Translations under genes and position numbers: made by a program | Part shown: one piece after another, positions 32,796-43,283 of the stretch | Layout of the letters: each line of letters opens with the position of its first letter | Numbering within the stretch: the stretch's first letter is position 1 | Assembly (NCBI GenBank): GCA_016800925.1 | Contig: JABCPU010000028.1 | Location: 62,001 to 126,000, forward strand | Origin: Suillus spraguei | Lineage: Eukaryota > Basidiomycota > Agaricomycetes > Boletales > Suillaceae | Direction of reading: 5' to 3' | Length of the DNA stretch: 64,000 nt | The notes under the pieces: generated by a model | Seen by the model: only the letters and a program-made list of their open reading frames with translations | Database searches by the model: none | What the model was told of the DNA's origin: nothing

Positions 32796-34361
32796 TCATA
32801 TCAAACATACCAAGTTCTGGATCGCTTCTCGCTCGGAAGGTGGCAAGCCATTGATCTGGTCTGGAGTTAAGCTGAGTACCTGCATTAGCATTTGCTGTAC
32901 ATCCAAACACGTGAGTTCAGCATCTAGATCCGGTAAGGCAGATCAGGACGGACCCTTTGAGCCGGATCAATATTCAAGTCGGGCATGGGAGCCGGGTGGG
33001 GCGGGGGAGCTGCGTGTGGTGGGGGCCGATACCAAGACTGTTGCTGCGGCGGAGCTGGCATATGCGATGGGGGCTGTTGGTGCGGGTACATGCTCGGTGG
33101 AGCAGTTGACGCGGGCGGCGGAGCTGACATTGGTGGAGGCATGTGCGGTTGAGGCTGGTGCATAGGTGGAGGCTGCTGGTATTGCATTGGGTGATGTGGC
33201 TGTTGAGAAATTCCAGGGCCCGGAGGAGCACCGCTACCCGCAGTTGCTTGAAGCATGCGCTGTGCAATTGCCGTTTTTCTTGAGGGTCACTCCATACCAA
33301 AATCATGAGAACATACCTGAAGAACACTCTGGTCTACTATTTTGTTCAACAGTAATGCTTGGAACAATGCATACGCATACTGTGGATGCGCAACAAGTAG
33401 TGCCCTTGCTTGATCCGGGTGGGTGATCACAAAAGCCTACACAAACAAGGTCCGCACAATACATCATTAATTCTGTGTCACTCGCTGGTGCGAACCGCAG
33501 CACACCTTCATCTGAGCAAGCACTTCGACCAACTGAGCTGGGCTCATAGTTGCAAGTGTCTGACTGATAGTATCTAATGCAGTCGACCCAGGAGTTATGG
33601 GCACACCGGGTGGTAAACTTGACAAGAAAGAATTTGGGTCTTGAGATTTGGGTTGCTCGCGAAGATTATCATATCGGTCACGGTCTTGGTGCTCACGGTG
33701 ATCACGCCAGCGGGCTCTTGGATCACTCCCATCGAGCAGCTCGCCTCGCACAGTAGTTTTGCCTTCAAGGAATGGATCGGAGTCGGCGAGGTCAATTCGT
33801 AAAGGGCGGCCACCGACATCGGCATTATTGAGGTTCCGCACAGCAGATGCAGCGGTTTCATGATCTTTAAGGCACAATGCGAAAACACAAGTTTGAGTCC
33901 ATGTATACCGGTACGGGTAACACCAAATGACAAGGCGAATCGAGAGAGAAGCACAGATTAGGCGGGATTGCGAAAAACAGCCGGTTTGAAGTCAGACATG
34001 CATCAAAGTATACAAGAGAGAAAAATAAATTGGATGTACCAGCAAATTCACAGAAGCCATAACCTCTAGGTTTCCCTGTCTCTCTGTCAAAGACCAGTCT
34101 AAAAAAAGTATTGACATGAGCTGATGTGCAAGCTAAGGAAAGCATAGAGACACACCTGAAGCCCACAACTTGACCGACCGACTTGAAGACATCGATGAGC
34201 TGTTCCTGTACAAAGAAAGGTCATATCGGAATGGTATGGCATGAAGGATAAATAACTTTCCTCCCCCATGTTGTAGGGGACATTTCCCACTGCATGGGAG
34301 AATTTGTTAGAAAAAGCAAGGCGAGATTCAGTGTGCACCTACCGAACACGACCTTGCTCAT
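32796..34361 (-). CDS. Cleavage stimulation factor subunit 2 (CstF-64/RNA15 family)
   Basis: ATG at 34361 (MSKVVF), then after an intron GNVPYNMGEE: the start of an RRM with RNP1 at GKPRGYGFCEFA and a last strand at NLNNADVGGRPLRIDLAD. A hinge follows (PPGVPITPG..ALDTISQTLATMSPAQLVEV), the region that binds CstF-77 and symplekin-type partners. Next come a Pro/Gln/Met-rich stretch (32,924-33,256) and the C-terminal bundle (QQMLMQVLSLTPDQINGLPP). The protein binds the U/GU-rich element downstream of poly(A) sites in pre-mRNA 3'-end processing. The last codons are uncertain: reading on gives a stop at 32796-32798, but a further splice is possible. It converges with THS1. Confidence 0.92.
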
Positions 34362-34918
34362 TTCGAGACTCGAAGAGTAGATTTGAGATACTACCAGAAC
34401 AGTGTTGACTTAGGCGCTCACAATAGTGATTTCGGAACAACGGTCACGGGATGTGTGACAGAGAATCTCTGTATTTGTCATCATAAGACTACGGCGGCCA
34501 TGGGCTGTGCTGAATGTGTCGTTCGATCTCTAAGTCTGACGAATCACTTGGCTGATTCATAGCTATACTGTGTGCTTCTCGCAATCCACTTGCTCCGACT
34601 TTGTCATATGTCTTGCCGATCGGATTTTTTTACATGGACCTTGAATTATGTTCGGAGTCATTCACACTGAATCAGCCCTTAGTCGTGGAACCCGATTCGG
34701 AGTCTCGAACTCTAGTGACTCATCGAGATTCGAGCCGAAGATTTGCGGTACCCCACCCAATTTTGATGGTGTAGCTGTACCGATGAGCTGTTCATCGGAG
34801 TGCACCGGAATGGAGTCGATATCATGCCGATCAGATCGGCATGTTGCGAGACATCATATATAAAGGCTCTCTACAAGTACAAAATCTCACCGACGAGAAC
34901 AAATCATTCGCTACATAC
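34362..34918. promoter_or_regulatory. Shared divergent promoter region of CSTF2-like gene and HSP20
   Basis: 557 bp separate two divergent start codons. The HSP20 side has TATATAAA at 34857-34864, 55 bp before its ATG, and a 21-bp dyad just upstream (see next entry). Sequences such as GTTCGGAGTCATTC near 34648 loosely resemble heat-shock elements but no clean three-unit HSE was found. Confidence 0.6.
34823..34843. promoter_or_regulatory. Perfect dyad CATGCCGATC-A-GATCGGCATG upstream of HSP20 TATA box
   Basis: Ten-bp arms mirror around a single central A, ending 13 bp before the TATA box. Its length and position fit a binding site for a dimeric activator or repressor; no factor is assigned. 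Confidence 0.6.
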
Positions 34919-35524
34919 ATGACAGTCACCACTTCTATCCATCACAAGCTGTCTCACTCACAGAATACCAACGAACAATTCCAAGCCTTGGATCGGGCTT
35001 TGGCAAGGAGATATGTGTTTCGTTTACTACACGAGCAAAGGTCGCGCAGAATACAAGAGCAACCTCAAGGCGAGGTGATATTCAGACCAAGGTATTTGCA
35101 TTCCATGTACACTGATCACAAACATCTCTTCTGACATTATATTTAGAGTGGAAATATGTGATGACCCATCTTCCTCACGTGTCACCGCCACGCTTGAACT
35201 TCCTGGCATGAAAGCAGATGATGTACGAGTCACACTCGAGCGTGATGACCTTCTCGCTATTTCAGGCGAACGCGTGTCAAAAGCACCTTCCGATCAGTCT
35301 GCATCTGTCAGGTTTCCTGTGAAGGAGATTAAGTACGGAAAGTTTCTTCGTACACTGGATGTTCCATCCGGTACAATGGTGAGTTCCATGTATCTGTGGC
35401 CTGTTCACTGCCTCTGACCCTATCCGTGTAGATGAGCACCATATCAGCGGCAATGAGTGATGGCATGCTACTTGTATCGTGGCCTCGTTTTCCTCCGGGC
35501 GCCAGAACTCGTTCTCCGCAGTGA
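34919..35524 (+). CDS. Small heat-shock protein (HSP20/alpha-crystallin family)
   Basis: Three exons (34919-35091, 35147-35378, 35432-35524) give 165 aa. The N-terminal arm is polar (MTVTTSIHHKLSHSQNTNEQ) followed by an Arg-rich helix. The alpha-crystallin domain starts at EICDDPSSSRVTATLELPGM and includes DDVRVTLERDDLLAISGER and VKEIKYGKFLRTLDVPSGTM. It closes with ISAAMSDGMLLVSWPR and a short tail (the A-x-x-x-x-G-L/M motif region). The protein is an ATP-independent holdase that binds unfolding proteins. The in-frame ORF extends upstream to 34841, but ATG 34919 is chosen because it follows the TATA box at a sensible distance. Confidence 0.93.
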
Positions 35525-38500
35525 TTCTTCTGCCACGTTGTGGCATCATGTTCTACCATATCCGTTCTCCTACTCCCAACTTCGACGTTATGCTATGCAC
35601 AATCTTTATAATTTGGAATTTATACAGGGTATAGGGGTTAATTGTTACTATAGATATGTTCCGCTTATCATGGTTCTTGCTGCGGTTTTGATTGGCGCCG
35701 TACCACTACGGCTTGTGGACTTCTAGCATGCACGCATACCTGGAATCATTGTTCCTGTGTTGTATGATAACACTGGAGGCGGTTCGTTAGCACTTCTCGA
35801 GTCATTTGTGACAGATTCACATGTATCGATTAGTAATACCATACTTAGGTTTCATCCACTTTGAGAGAACAATGTAAATGTATGGGATGAGTTACTATGA
35901 TTCTACTTGAATTCGCAAGACTGCGCTTTACTGATCGCAAATGTAGTAATCTGAGAGCCTCGGTCGCAGCCCATCTCTCCATATAGCTACCAGATATATT
36001 TGTCAGGTTTTGCAGGTCCTGAATCAGGACCATGCGGACTGGGTTGAATTCAGTGCTCTGCTATGAGACTGACTTATCTGGCTTGTAAATATTCAAATTG
36101 CCGGTGCGTATCAAGCAAAGCTAGTAAGCAATGGGCTCGGAAGCGAATGCGAGTTCGGGAGCGTCTGGCGTAAATACCGTGGAGCCATTGAAACCGAGAT
36201 ATCACCTCTGACCCTGTGCTTTTGGTCAAGATAGACTGAGCGTCAGATTCTCACCCGATGTTAGTGCCATAAAACAGCATCCAATTCTCCGCAGTATGTC
36301 CTACAGCGTCGATGAGTTGGGTGCTGTACTGATAACTTGAAGTCTAAGTACTGGAATACTTGAAGTGAAAAGGGGCTACCAATGACCTGGCGCTGATGTG
36401 TACAAATGAGGTGTCATTGGTATGACTCAAGGGACACAGAAATTCGGGAGTTCTTGCGGCTATATCTAGCAGATGGATTTAATTGTTCGAGTCAGCGGTT
36501 GCGAATGGCCGCAAGCGAATCTGAATTGATATGCGGTGCGTAAGTCCGAGCCCCACACTGCTATTTTCTGTCAGCAAATCCTCAAGTGCCAGAGATATAC
36601 TTGCCCAAAAAGAATTAGTCTGATTGGATGTTTCGCCATAAAATATTGCCATTGGTGGGAGCGCGGCACCGAATGACTCGAGTGCCAAGATATCCGGAAC
36701 ATGAATGGACTCACTGCGCTGGAAAAATAGAATTTCCAGTAATCAGAACACTGCTCAAGATAGGACGGAATGCATTTTACAACCCTGAACGAACTGCCTC
36801 CTGATAGCTGCGGAAATGAGTGCTTTGCGTGGAGGGGGCAGGACGCACAATTTTCCCTGGACTGCAGCATTCTGCGCCTGTGCGAGCGCGTTGATGCTGC
36901 ATCACGGAGGTATGTCAAAGTTTGCTCTGCCACAGAACCCGTTCCACATATAATGTGTAGGATTGGAAGAGGGCCAATGGGCGTCAGATTGAGTGCTCAA
37001 GCGCGTGCTTAGTCACTCAGGGGTGGGAAAAAGCATCGCTAAAACAATTCAAGTTGTCCACAAAGCTAACAGCTGATTTATGTTGGGTCACCACCAAATT
37101 TGTCAATGTATGGCTTGACCCATTTCGAAGTGCTTGAATTTGAACCTCTGCATTAAAGTCGCTGTTTGGGATTCGGCAGTCGTTAAGAAGCCGAAAAAAA
37201 AACAAGACGGGAATAAATAGATACGACGATGACTGATTGATCCAGCTATCAGATGGCTGACAGTTCGGCGTGGATGTCCGCAAATATAGCCTGTCCAAGT
37301 TAAGACGGTGAGTAAATATGTACGGCGGTCCTTGTCACTTGAGAACACGACTTACCTCCGTCAGGACAGCACGGGGACTACATAGACCCGTTAGAGCCTT
37401 GGTGAGAAAACGGGATACACAGATTAGACGTCTGAAACGCACATTTTTGGCCTTCTTTGGCACAGTAAAATGAATAAATGTTTGACTTTTAAATAGTCCT
37501 CTTGTCCTGCTCCTCACACATCTACATCTGCGCCACGGCCCGAGTCAGTAAAAGATCTAGCAATCACACGTACAGCCGTGACCCGATGTTCCCTGGATAA
37601 AAAAGTCAGGGTAGTAGGCTCCGGCGACCACTGCTTACCCATCTCTTCATATAGCACACGCGTAGTGTTCGAACGGATAGTTGCACAAAGGCGCAGGTCG
37701 CCTACCGAAGTTATGTCACCGTATTTTCCACGTATGTCCGTTTCCCGACATATCTCGTATACGTCAGATCGACTGTAGGGCGCACGGAGGTCCACGCAAA
37801 TGCGTCGTGGTTGGAAAACGTAATGATTACACCAAGTATTTTTGGGTGGGGAAGATCGGAAAGTTATCCGCCTTCGCAAGCACGGTCTTTTAAACCGCCT
37901 TCTGAGGAATAGTCCACTATGATTCTGTGGGAAGTCAATAGTAGATTACGATAGATAACTAGAGTTGTCATCGATTCTTGTAAGGATTAGGGTGAAACAC
38001 GGCGCTCATACTAACTTGAAGATCGTTTCAGGACAGGTCACCGAAGATAGTGAAAGATCACCTTGTTCTCGATGATACATTATAAGGGGTGCTAGGACAT
38101 TTCAAAAGGGGTTCGCGGTGACGAAGAAGTTAATAACACGGCAAAGCTAGTAGCCGCAGAGTCAGTAAAACAACATCAATTAATACAAGGTTCCCAATCA
38201 CCTCTCACATCATCTCCGCGGACCGCCATCGTGGGCTCACGAGCACCTTCCTCCCTGCATCTCAGCGTTCAGCAGTTCAGCCCTCAAGCAAGTCGGCGCA
38301 TGTACTAGCTGGACTCCAATGATACTATCCACTCCTTCGTTGAACTCGCCTCATTCCCGAAGAAAACATCATCGTTGGATCTGAATATTCGCTCGCGAGT
38401 CGCTCAACAAACACCCGCACCGATCGGGAAAGCTGCCCCCTCACAATTGGCCCGAATCCGGAGGGGCAGTGAGTCATCTCCGTTTGGCTGCTTCCCGACG

Positions 38501-38753
38501 GGTAGTACACAGCGCCCGAATGTCCTGGGACGAAGCAGCACAATATATAAGAGTTTTAGCGCTGCTTCAGCGAACACAGACCTGGCATGACTTCCTTCTC
38601 CAACTCCGACTGGCTGGACATACATATACATAATGAGAAGGTTTAGCTTGCTGTAATGTACGGACATATTAAAGATGGATATGCCAAATCAGTAATATAG
38701 TTACGATACCCAAATCAACCGCATCGCACGAGACAGGCGCAATCACGAATCAG
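35525..38753. other. 3.2-kb stretch without a recognised gene
   Basis: Only short, unsupported ORFs on both strands. The most coding-like text is on - near 36,479-36,720 (VPDILALESFGAALPPMAIF; then WASISLALEDLLTEN), ending in a stop at 36479; no family or start could be given and it may be a gene relic. No repeat units or transposon ends were found. Confidence 0.5.
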
Positions 38754-41708
38754 TCAACGAGCTTGTGGACCGAGATGGGAAAAGTATCCTGGAGGAAGAG
38801 ATGCATCATATACGAAGGAGGACCACTTGTCTTCCAATATCAAATCCCCTTGCTGTCCTTGTTGGGGACCATAAAGCGGGGGAGCGCATGGAGGACGATA
38901 ATATAATGGCCCGGAAACCTCCCGATGGAGCAATTCCAGCTCAGGCGGCTCAACCGCCCTTTCTCCGAGTGTATAGTTCTGAACTTCAGGGATATTGATA
39001 AGATGCGACTGATAATGGTTGCGTTGGTTTGGGGGATTGTTCTGAGTCGCTACGGAACTCCCAAGCTGGATTGGATGTTGGGAAGACCACGAAACTGGTT
39101 TGGAATGTTTTGTTACTAGTAGTGTCCGACCACCAAACACCTCTAGTTCGTTGGGTTCATCATCTGATTCAGGAGATTTCGAAGATGGTGTGTGTTGAAG
39201 GGGATCGATCCTCGCACGAACCGCTTTTTGATGAAGCCGAAGTAGAACCGGCTTTAGAAGCGTGATAGTGAGCTCGAGTGACTGACAGATACCCTTGCTC
39301 GAAACTTACCAGTGCCTTTTTGGCGCGACTACAAGTCTGCGCCGCACTGTGGTATAATGAGCACACCTCTTCTAAATGCTCAAATGGGTCCGGGTCCAAA
39401 TTTATGCCAAGTCTTCGGATGGCAACGGTGCCAACGATAACCTCAACAAATCATTGTCAGCACAACCTGGCAAATAAGACATGGATTCGCGTACTGCTGC
39501 TGAGAATGTATGTGACCATATTCGCCATACTCGGGAACATAACACGGGCTGTTGTTTATATTGGTTCATAGTTACTGTGACCAGTGCACTGGCACATTGG
39601 TAGGCAACCATGAATGATCGGCCTACAGGGCTTCTAAGTGGATCTAAAGGAAAGTCTCCCATGGCCTGTGCAAAGAAACCTCTATGCAAGTACATAAGCG
39701 CTTCGCACTTCAAGTCAGTCAATGTGAATGTATGAAACTACCGCGACACGCACTGAGCTCTCTGTAACTTGATTGAGCAAAGGCGCGCTCGAAATGAGGC
39801 GAATCCGAAAATCCAGGCATAGAAAAATCCCGTATTTTACGGTCCAACTCGAGGATAGTTTGATAGTTAGGTGGCTTTACAGCCTGAGTCACTTCAACGA
39901 CTGGTGCCAGACACTCCCTTGCGTACCGAGAGCTCCAGGTGCCAACTTTGCAATGGATCAGAGCTCGTTCTCATGCAGTTATGTGGGGAGATGACTTTAC
40001 ATGTAATAGGGACTTCTCCCGACTGGTACGTAGCCTCGTCAAGGTCACTCGGGATTTGGCAGTCGACGACAGCTGGCATAATCACTGGAGGGCGTCCAGT
40101 ACCAGGCTTTGCCAGAGAGTCTGGGAAAAGAGAGCCCAGAAATATGAGCGGCGTTCATAGACTTCTCTCCCCTTAAGACCCCATCGTGAAGGATCCTTAT
40201 CTATATGGTGGTATTAGCCACGTGTCAATGGTTGCCTTGCGACATAACATACGGAACCCAATCTAATGATGCCGGTTAGAGGTCTGTCTGATGAACGTGA
40301 CACCTATAGCTCGGAACTAACCTGGAGTGCGGCTTGAGCAGCAAGGTTGAGAAAGGAATAACAAAGCTCTGCGTTGCTCTCAATGCCACTCATGCCGTAA
40401 TATACACTCATCAGATGCAATGCCTGAAGTGTGGCCATGGACCGCTCCAAAAATACAGATTGCAGACACAAGGCGGCACGCGCCAGTCTGTGATAGTGAC
40501 GAGCTTCGGCATTATATTGAGGAAGGGCAGGATCGACCAAAGCTCCGACGGCTAGTACACTGAATAGCAAGGCCAGGTCATGTGGACTATAACATGGCCG
40601 CTCCAATGGTTTTAGCCCCGGTCTGTATATCAATGGGATGAGATGGTCGACAATTTGCTGTCGTGAAACTATTCGGAAGATCCATGAGAGGGACTTTAGG
40701 AAAGTCTCACATAACGAAACAGCGCGCTGGATGTTTGGTAGGTAGGATTTTATCGTCTCTCGGATTTGTTCTTTAGCGAGTCCTGGTGGAGTGAAAGGGA
40801 AAGCCTGGTCAAGTTTACTGATATGAGGTAGCAGGTAATCAACCTCGATTTCTTGCGGATCGATCGATGGTGGCGGAGTGTCGGAGATAACTTGTTTTTC
40901 AACCTGTAAGATCATTGTTGGCTAGGCACTTTAGAAGGGTGAATAAGACAAACTAGTAATAAACTCTAAGGCTCAAGTAAGTGTCTTAGTGTATCATGGG
41001 CAAAGTCTGGTCCGCACCTCAGCACCTCCGGAGGGTCCGAAGAAACAAGTAGAACCAGATTGTAGATCGCCATCAAAGTGTAAAGAGCCTACTAAGGCAT
41101 CTACCATACCATGTAGGTTGGAATCCGCCGTCGGAGCTGTGGAGTCGGCGCCGCTTTCGACATCAGCCTCTTCAGTTGACCATATTTTGGTCAGCAATGG
41201 GTGTGGCCGAGTGGAAGTATTGACCTGCAGGATTGCAAGAGCGTCCTCAAGTGAGCGCATTCGCTCTTCGAGCTTAATGGCCTTGTGACGTAGATATTCT
41301 TCAGCAACCCCGACGAAGCTGATGGGGAAAATGGCATGTTGAGACTCGGCGGACTTGAGCATATGACGACACGATGCTTACCGGCTGCCTTTTCCTGGAG
41401 GCATGGTGCCTACTCGTCATTCGTATAGGAGATTTGAATATTCGACGTCATGAATGAATTCTTACCATTAGGGCAAAGCATGCTGCATCCTCTTTTGACG
41501 CAAGTAGAACATGGCACTATGGGTACGATCAGTCCGATGTCCAGGACATCTTTAAAGTGAAAGATTTACCTTGCCTGTCACATCGGGCTTTCAGTCTGAG
41601 TAGAGTAAATAAGCCGACAAAAAGACAGAAATGATGGAAAACCGACCTACGACACTCTGCGCATGCTATCTCGCCTCTTGTTCGCTGTCTTTCTTTGCTG
41701 CTACTCAT
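38754..41708 (-). CDS. Zn2Cys6 fungal transcription factor with middle homology region
   Basis: ATG at 41708 (MSSSKERQRTRGEIACAECR). The Zn(II)2Cys6 cluster, split by small introns, is ACAECRR-LKARCDR-PCSTCVKRGC-MLCPN. A coiled-coil-like helix follows (YLRHKAIKLEERMRSLEDAL). The fungal-specific middle homology region occupies about 40,915-39,300: VDYLLPHISKLDQAFPFT, FSVLAVGALVDPALP, GREVYERRSYFWALF, TGRPPVIMPAVVDC, YARECLAPVVEVTQAV, KCEALMYLHRGFFAQAM, VIVGTVAIRRLGI, CSLYHSAAQTCSRAKKAL. The C-terminus is a Pro-rich tail ending at 38754. It should be a nuclear regulator binding CGG-type sites; target genes unknown. About nine introns. One 10-residue window near 40,100-40,130 looks frame-swapped (see findings), but the frame stays open. 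Confidence 0.9.
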
Positions 41709-42779
41709 TGCAGAAGAATTGAAACAAGGTCGGAGTTTTGACTTAGTACTATCATACTGAGTTGCGGTTTAAATGATCCTCGGACTCGGGAAGCGATATT
41801 AAAATAGATCAATTGAGTTCAAGATTACTATTCAAAACTATTATTATGTCATGAAGAACTCTATTCCGCATTTAGATGCCATCTTCCTCCGGAAAATCAT
41901 TTCAGCGACCCTGATGAATAGTACTTACCGTATGTCAGTGTGTTTCAAAGGTCATAAATATTATAATATAATACAAGCCTCTACTAGTACCGGTTATTAC
42001 TGGCGAGTTTGAACTAAACAGGTCCCCATGGACAAGAATAGGATCGTTCTGCTGGCACCATCAGATTGGTGAATACCTGCCAGGAGGTTACAGGCACTCT
42101 GTAAGATTGAAGGGCCCTGCCTCCAGTGCCATATTGAGAATGCGACCATGCACAACCCACGAGGGTCTGATATCCCCTGATGCGGCTGATAAGTTAATAA
42201 TCTCTTCCCTTGTGACAGCCGGCTCCAAGTTACTGCCAAGACTCAGTCGGTGAAATAGTGACCCTCGTTGTTAATCTTTGGAATGCCTAGAGGCTGTTAT
42301 CTCGCTCGGGGCAAAGTTCTTTGAATTGTTTGTAGCGCCGCATTGCCACAGTGAACATTCGCGCGACGCTCGGTCTGGGCAAAATTTTGACAGGGTGGTC
42401 AGAGCTTCTGCGACTTACTCAATGCAGTAAACTTGAAGTCAATTGTAACTATGCCCATCTAGTACAAAGTCAAACCGGTTGAAAAGCGCTTCAGGTCAAC
42501 GTGTTTTTGGACTTATCTTTACATGTCACTCCAACTTGAAGCGAACTCAGGCTGTGTTTATGTTTCCGAGTCCTCCACGGACCAGAGGTAGCCTATGTGC
42601 ATAGAGACCAATCGGTGATCATTGAACCACTCCGAAGCGCTGTTGATTGACAAATGAAGCAGTAAATCCACATCGGAACTTCTTGTGGGCTGTCGGGGAT
42701 AACTATTGTGGGGCGTGAGTCGAATCAGCGAGTAGCAGTGAGTCGGTGACAATAGAATAAATTTTTTTTATCTTAGTCG
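41709..42779. other. Intergenic, promoter side of the Zn2Cys6 gene
   Basis: No supported gene; short ORFs on - at 41997-42239 and 42558-42752 have no recognisable features. Confidence 0.5.
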
Positions 42780-43083
42780 GTTGAAGACAAGTTAGCCTGA
42801 AAAAATATCATAGCAATTGAAGGCGGCTCGATCATCTTAGTCGAGATCGTGATATTGTATTCTACATGCGGGTATTCCTGGAAAAAATGTATTGTTCAGA
42901 TTATAGCTGTTACGCAATTGCTCCAAAAACACATGCTCAGCGCTCAAAGCTCGTGCAGAACTTTGTAAGAAATTTGTAATTTTAAGGACCGACTGATGCC
43001 TACTAGAGTCTAGGGTCATGGCACGGATTGCAAGGGAAATATACAAGGCCAACCCTCTGAGCGTGACTAGGACCACTACTTAC

Positions 43084-43283
43084 AGGTACGAACCAAGGAC
43101 TCCCGTCACTGCCAGGGGCGAACTTGCGTACTACCAGGTTTCCCAATTGCCCTGCGTCAGCAATTGATTTAGAATCGTTCTGGGTATCACATAACTTTGT
43201 CTAGGCACATTACATACTGCTGGAGAACTTACTCGTGTTGAACGTCGTACGTTACGAATTTGTAATTTCAGAGATGGCTCCAT
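43084..43283 (-). CDS. Possible small gene, first two exons
   Basis: ATG at 43283 (MEPSLKLQIRNVRRSTR) ends at a clean donor GTAAGT (exon 43283-43233). Acceptor CCCAG at 43180 opens a phase-matched exon 43179-43084 (NDSKSIADAGQLGNLVVRKF, then APGSDGSPWFVP) that ends at another donor GTAAGT. A third exon may begin near 42,880 after TTTTTTCCAG (EYPHVEYNITISTK). Two strong donors in phase and an unbroken protein argue for a real gene, but I recognise no family. Confidence 0.35.

Noticed and set aside
38754..41708. Zn2Cys6 gene as a frameshifted pseudogene
   Set aside because: The apparent shift near 40,100 disappears when the frame is followed from KDPSRWG: it stays open and rejoins TGRPPVIM, so the gene is kept as coding and only the window is flagged.
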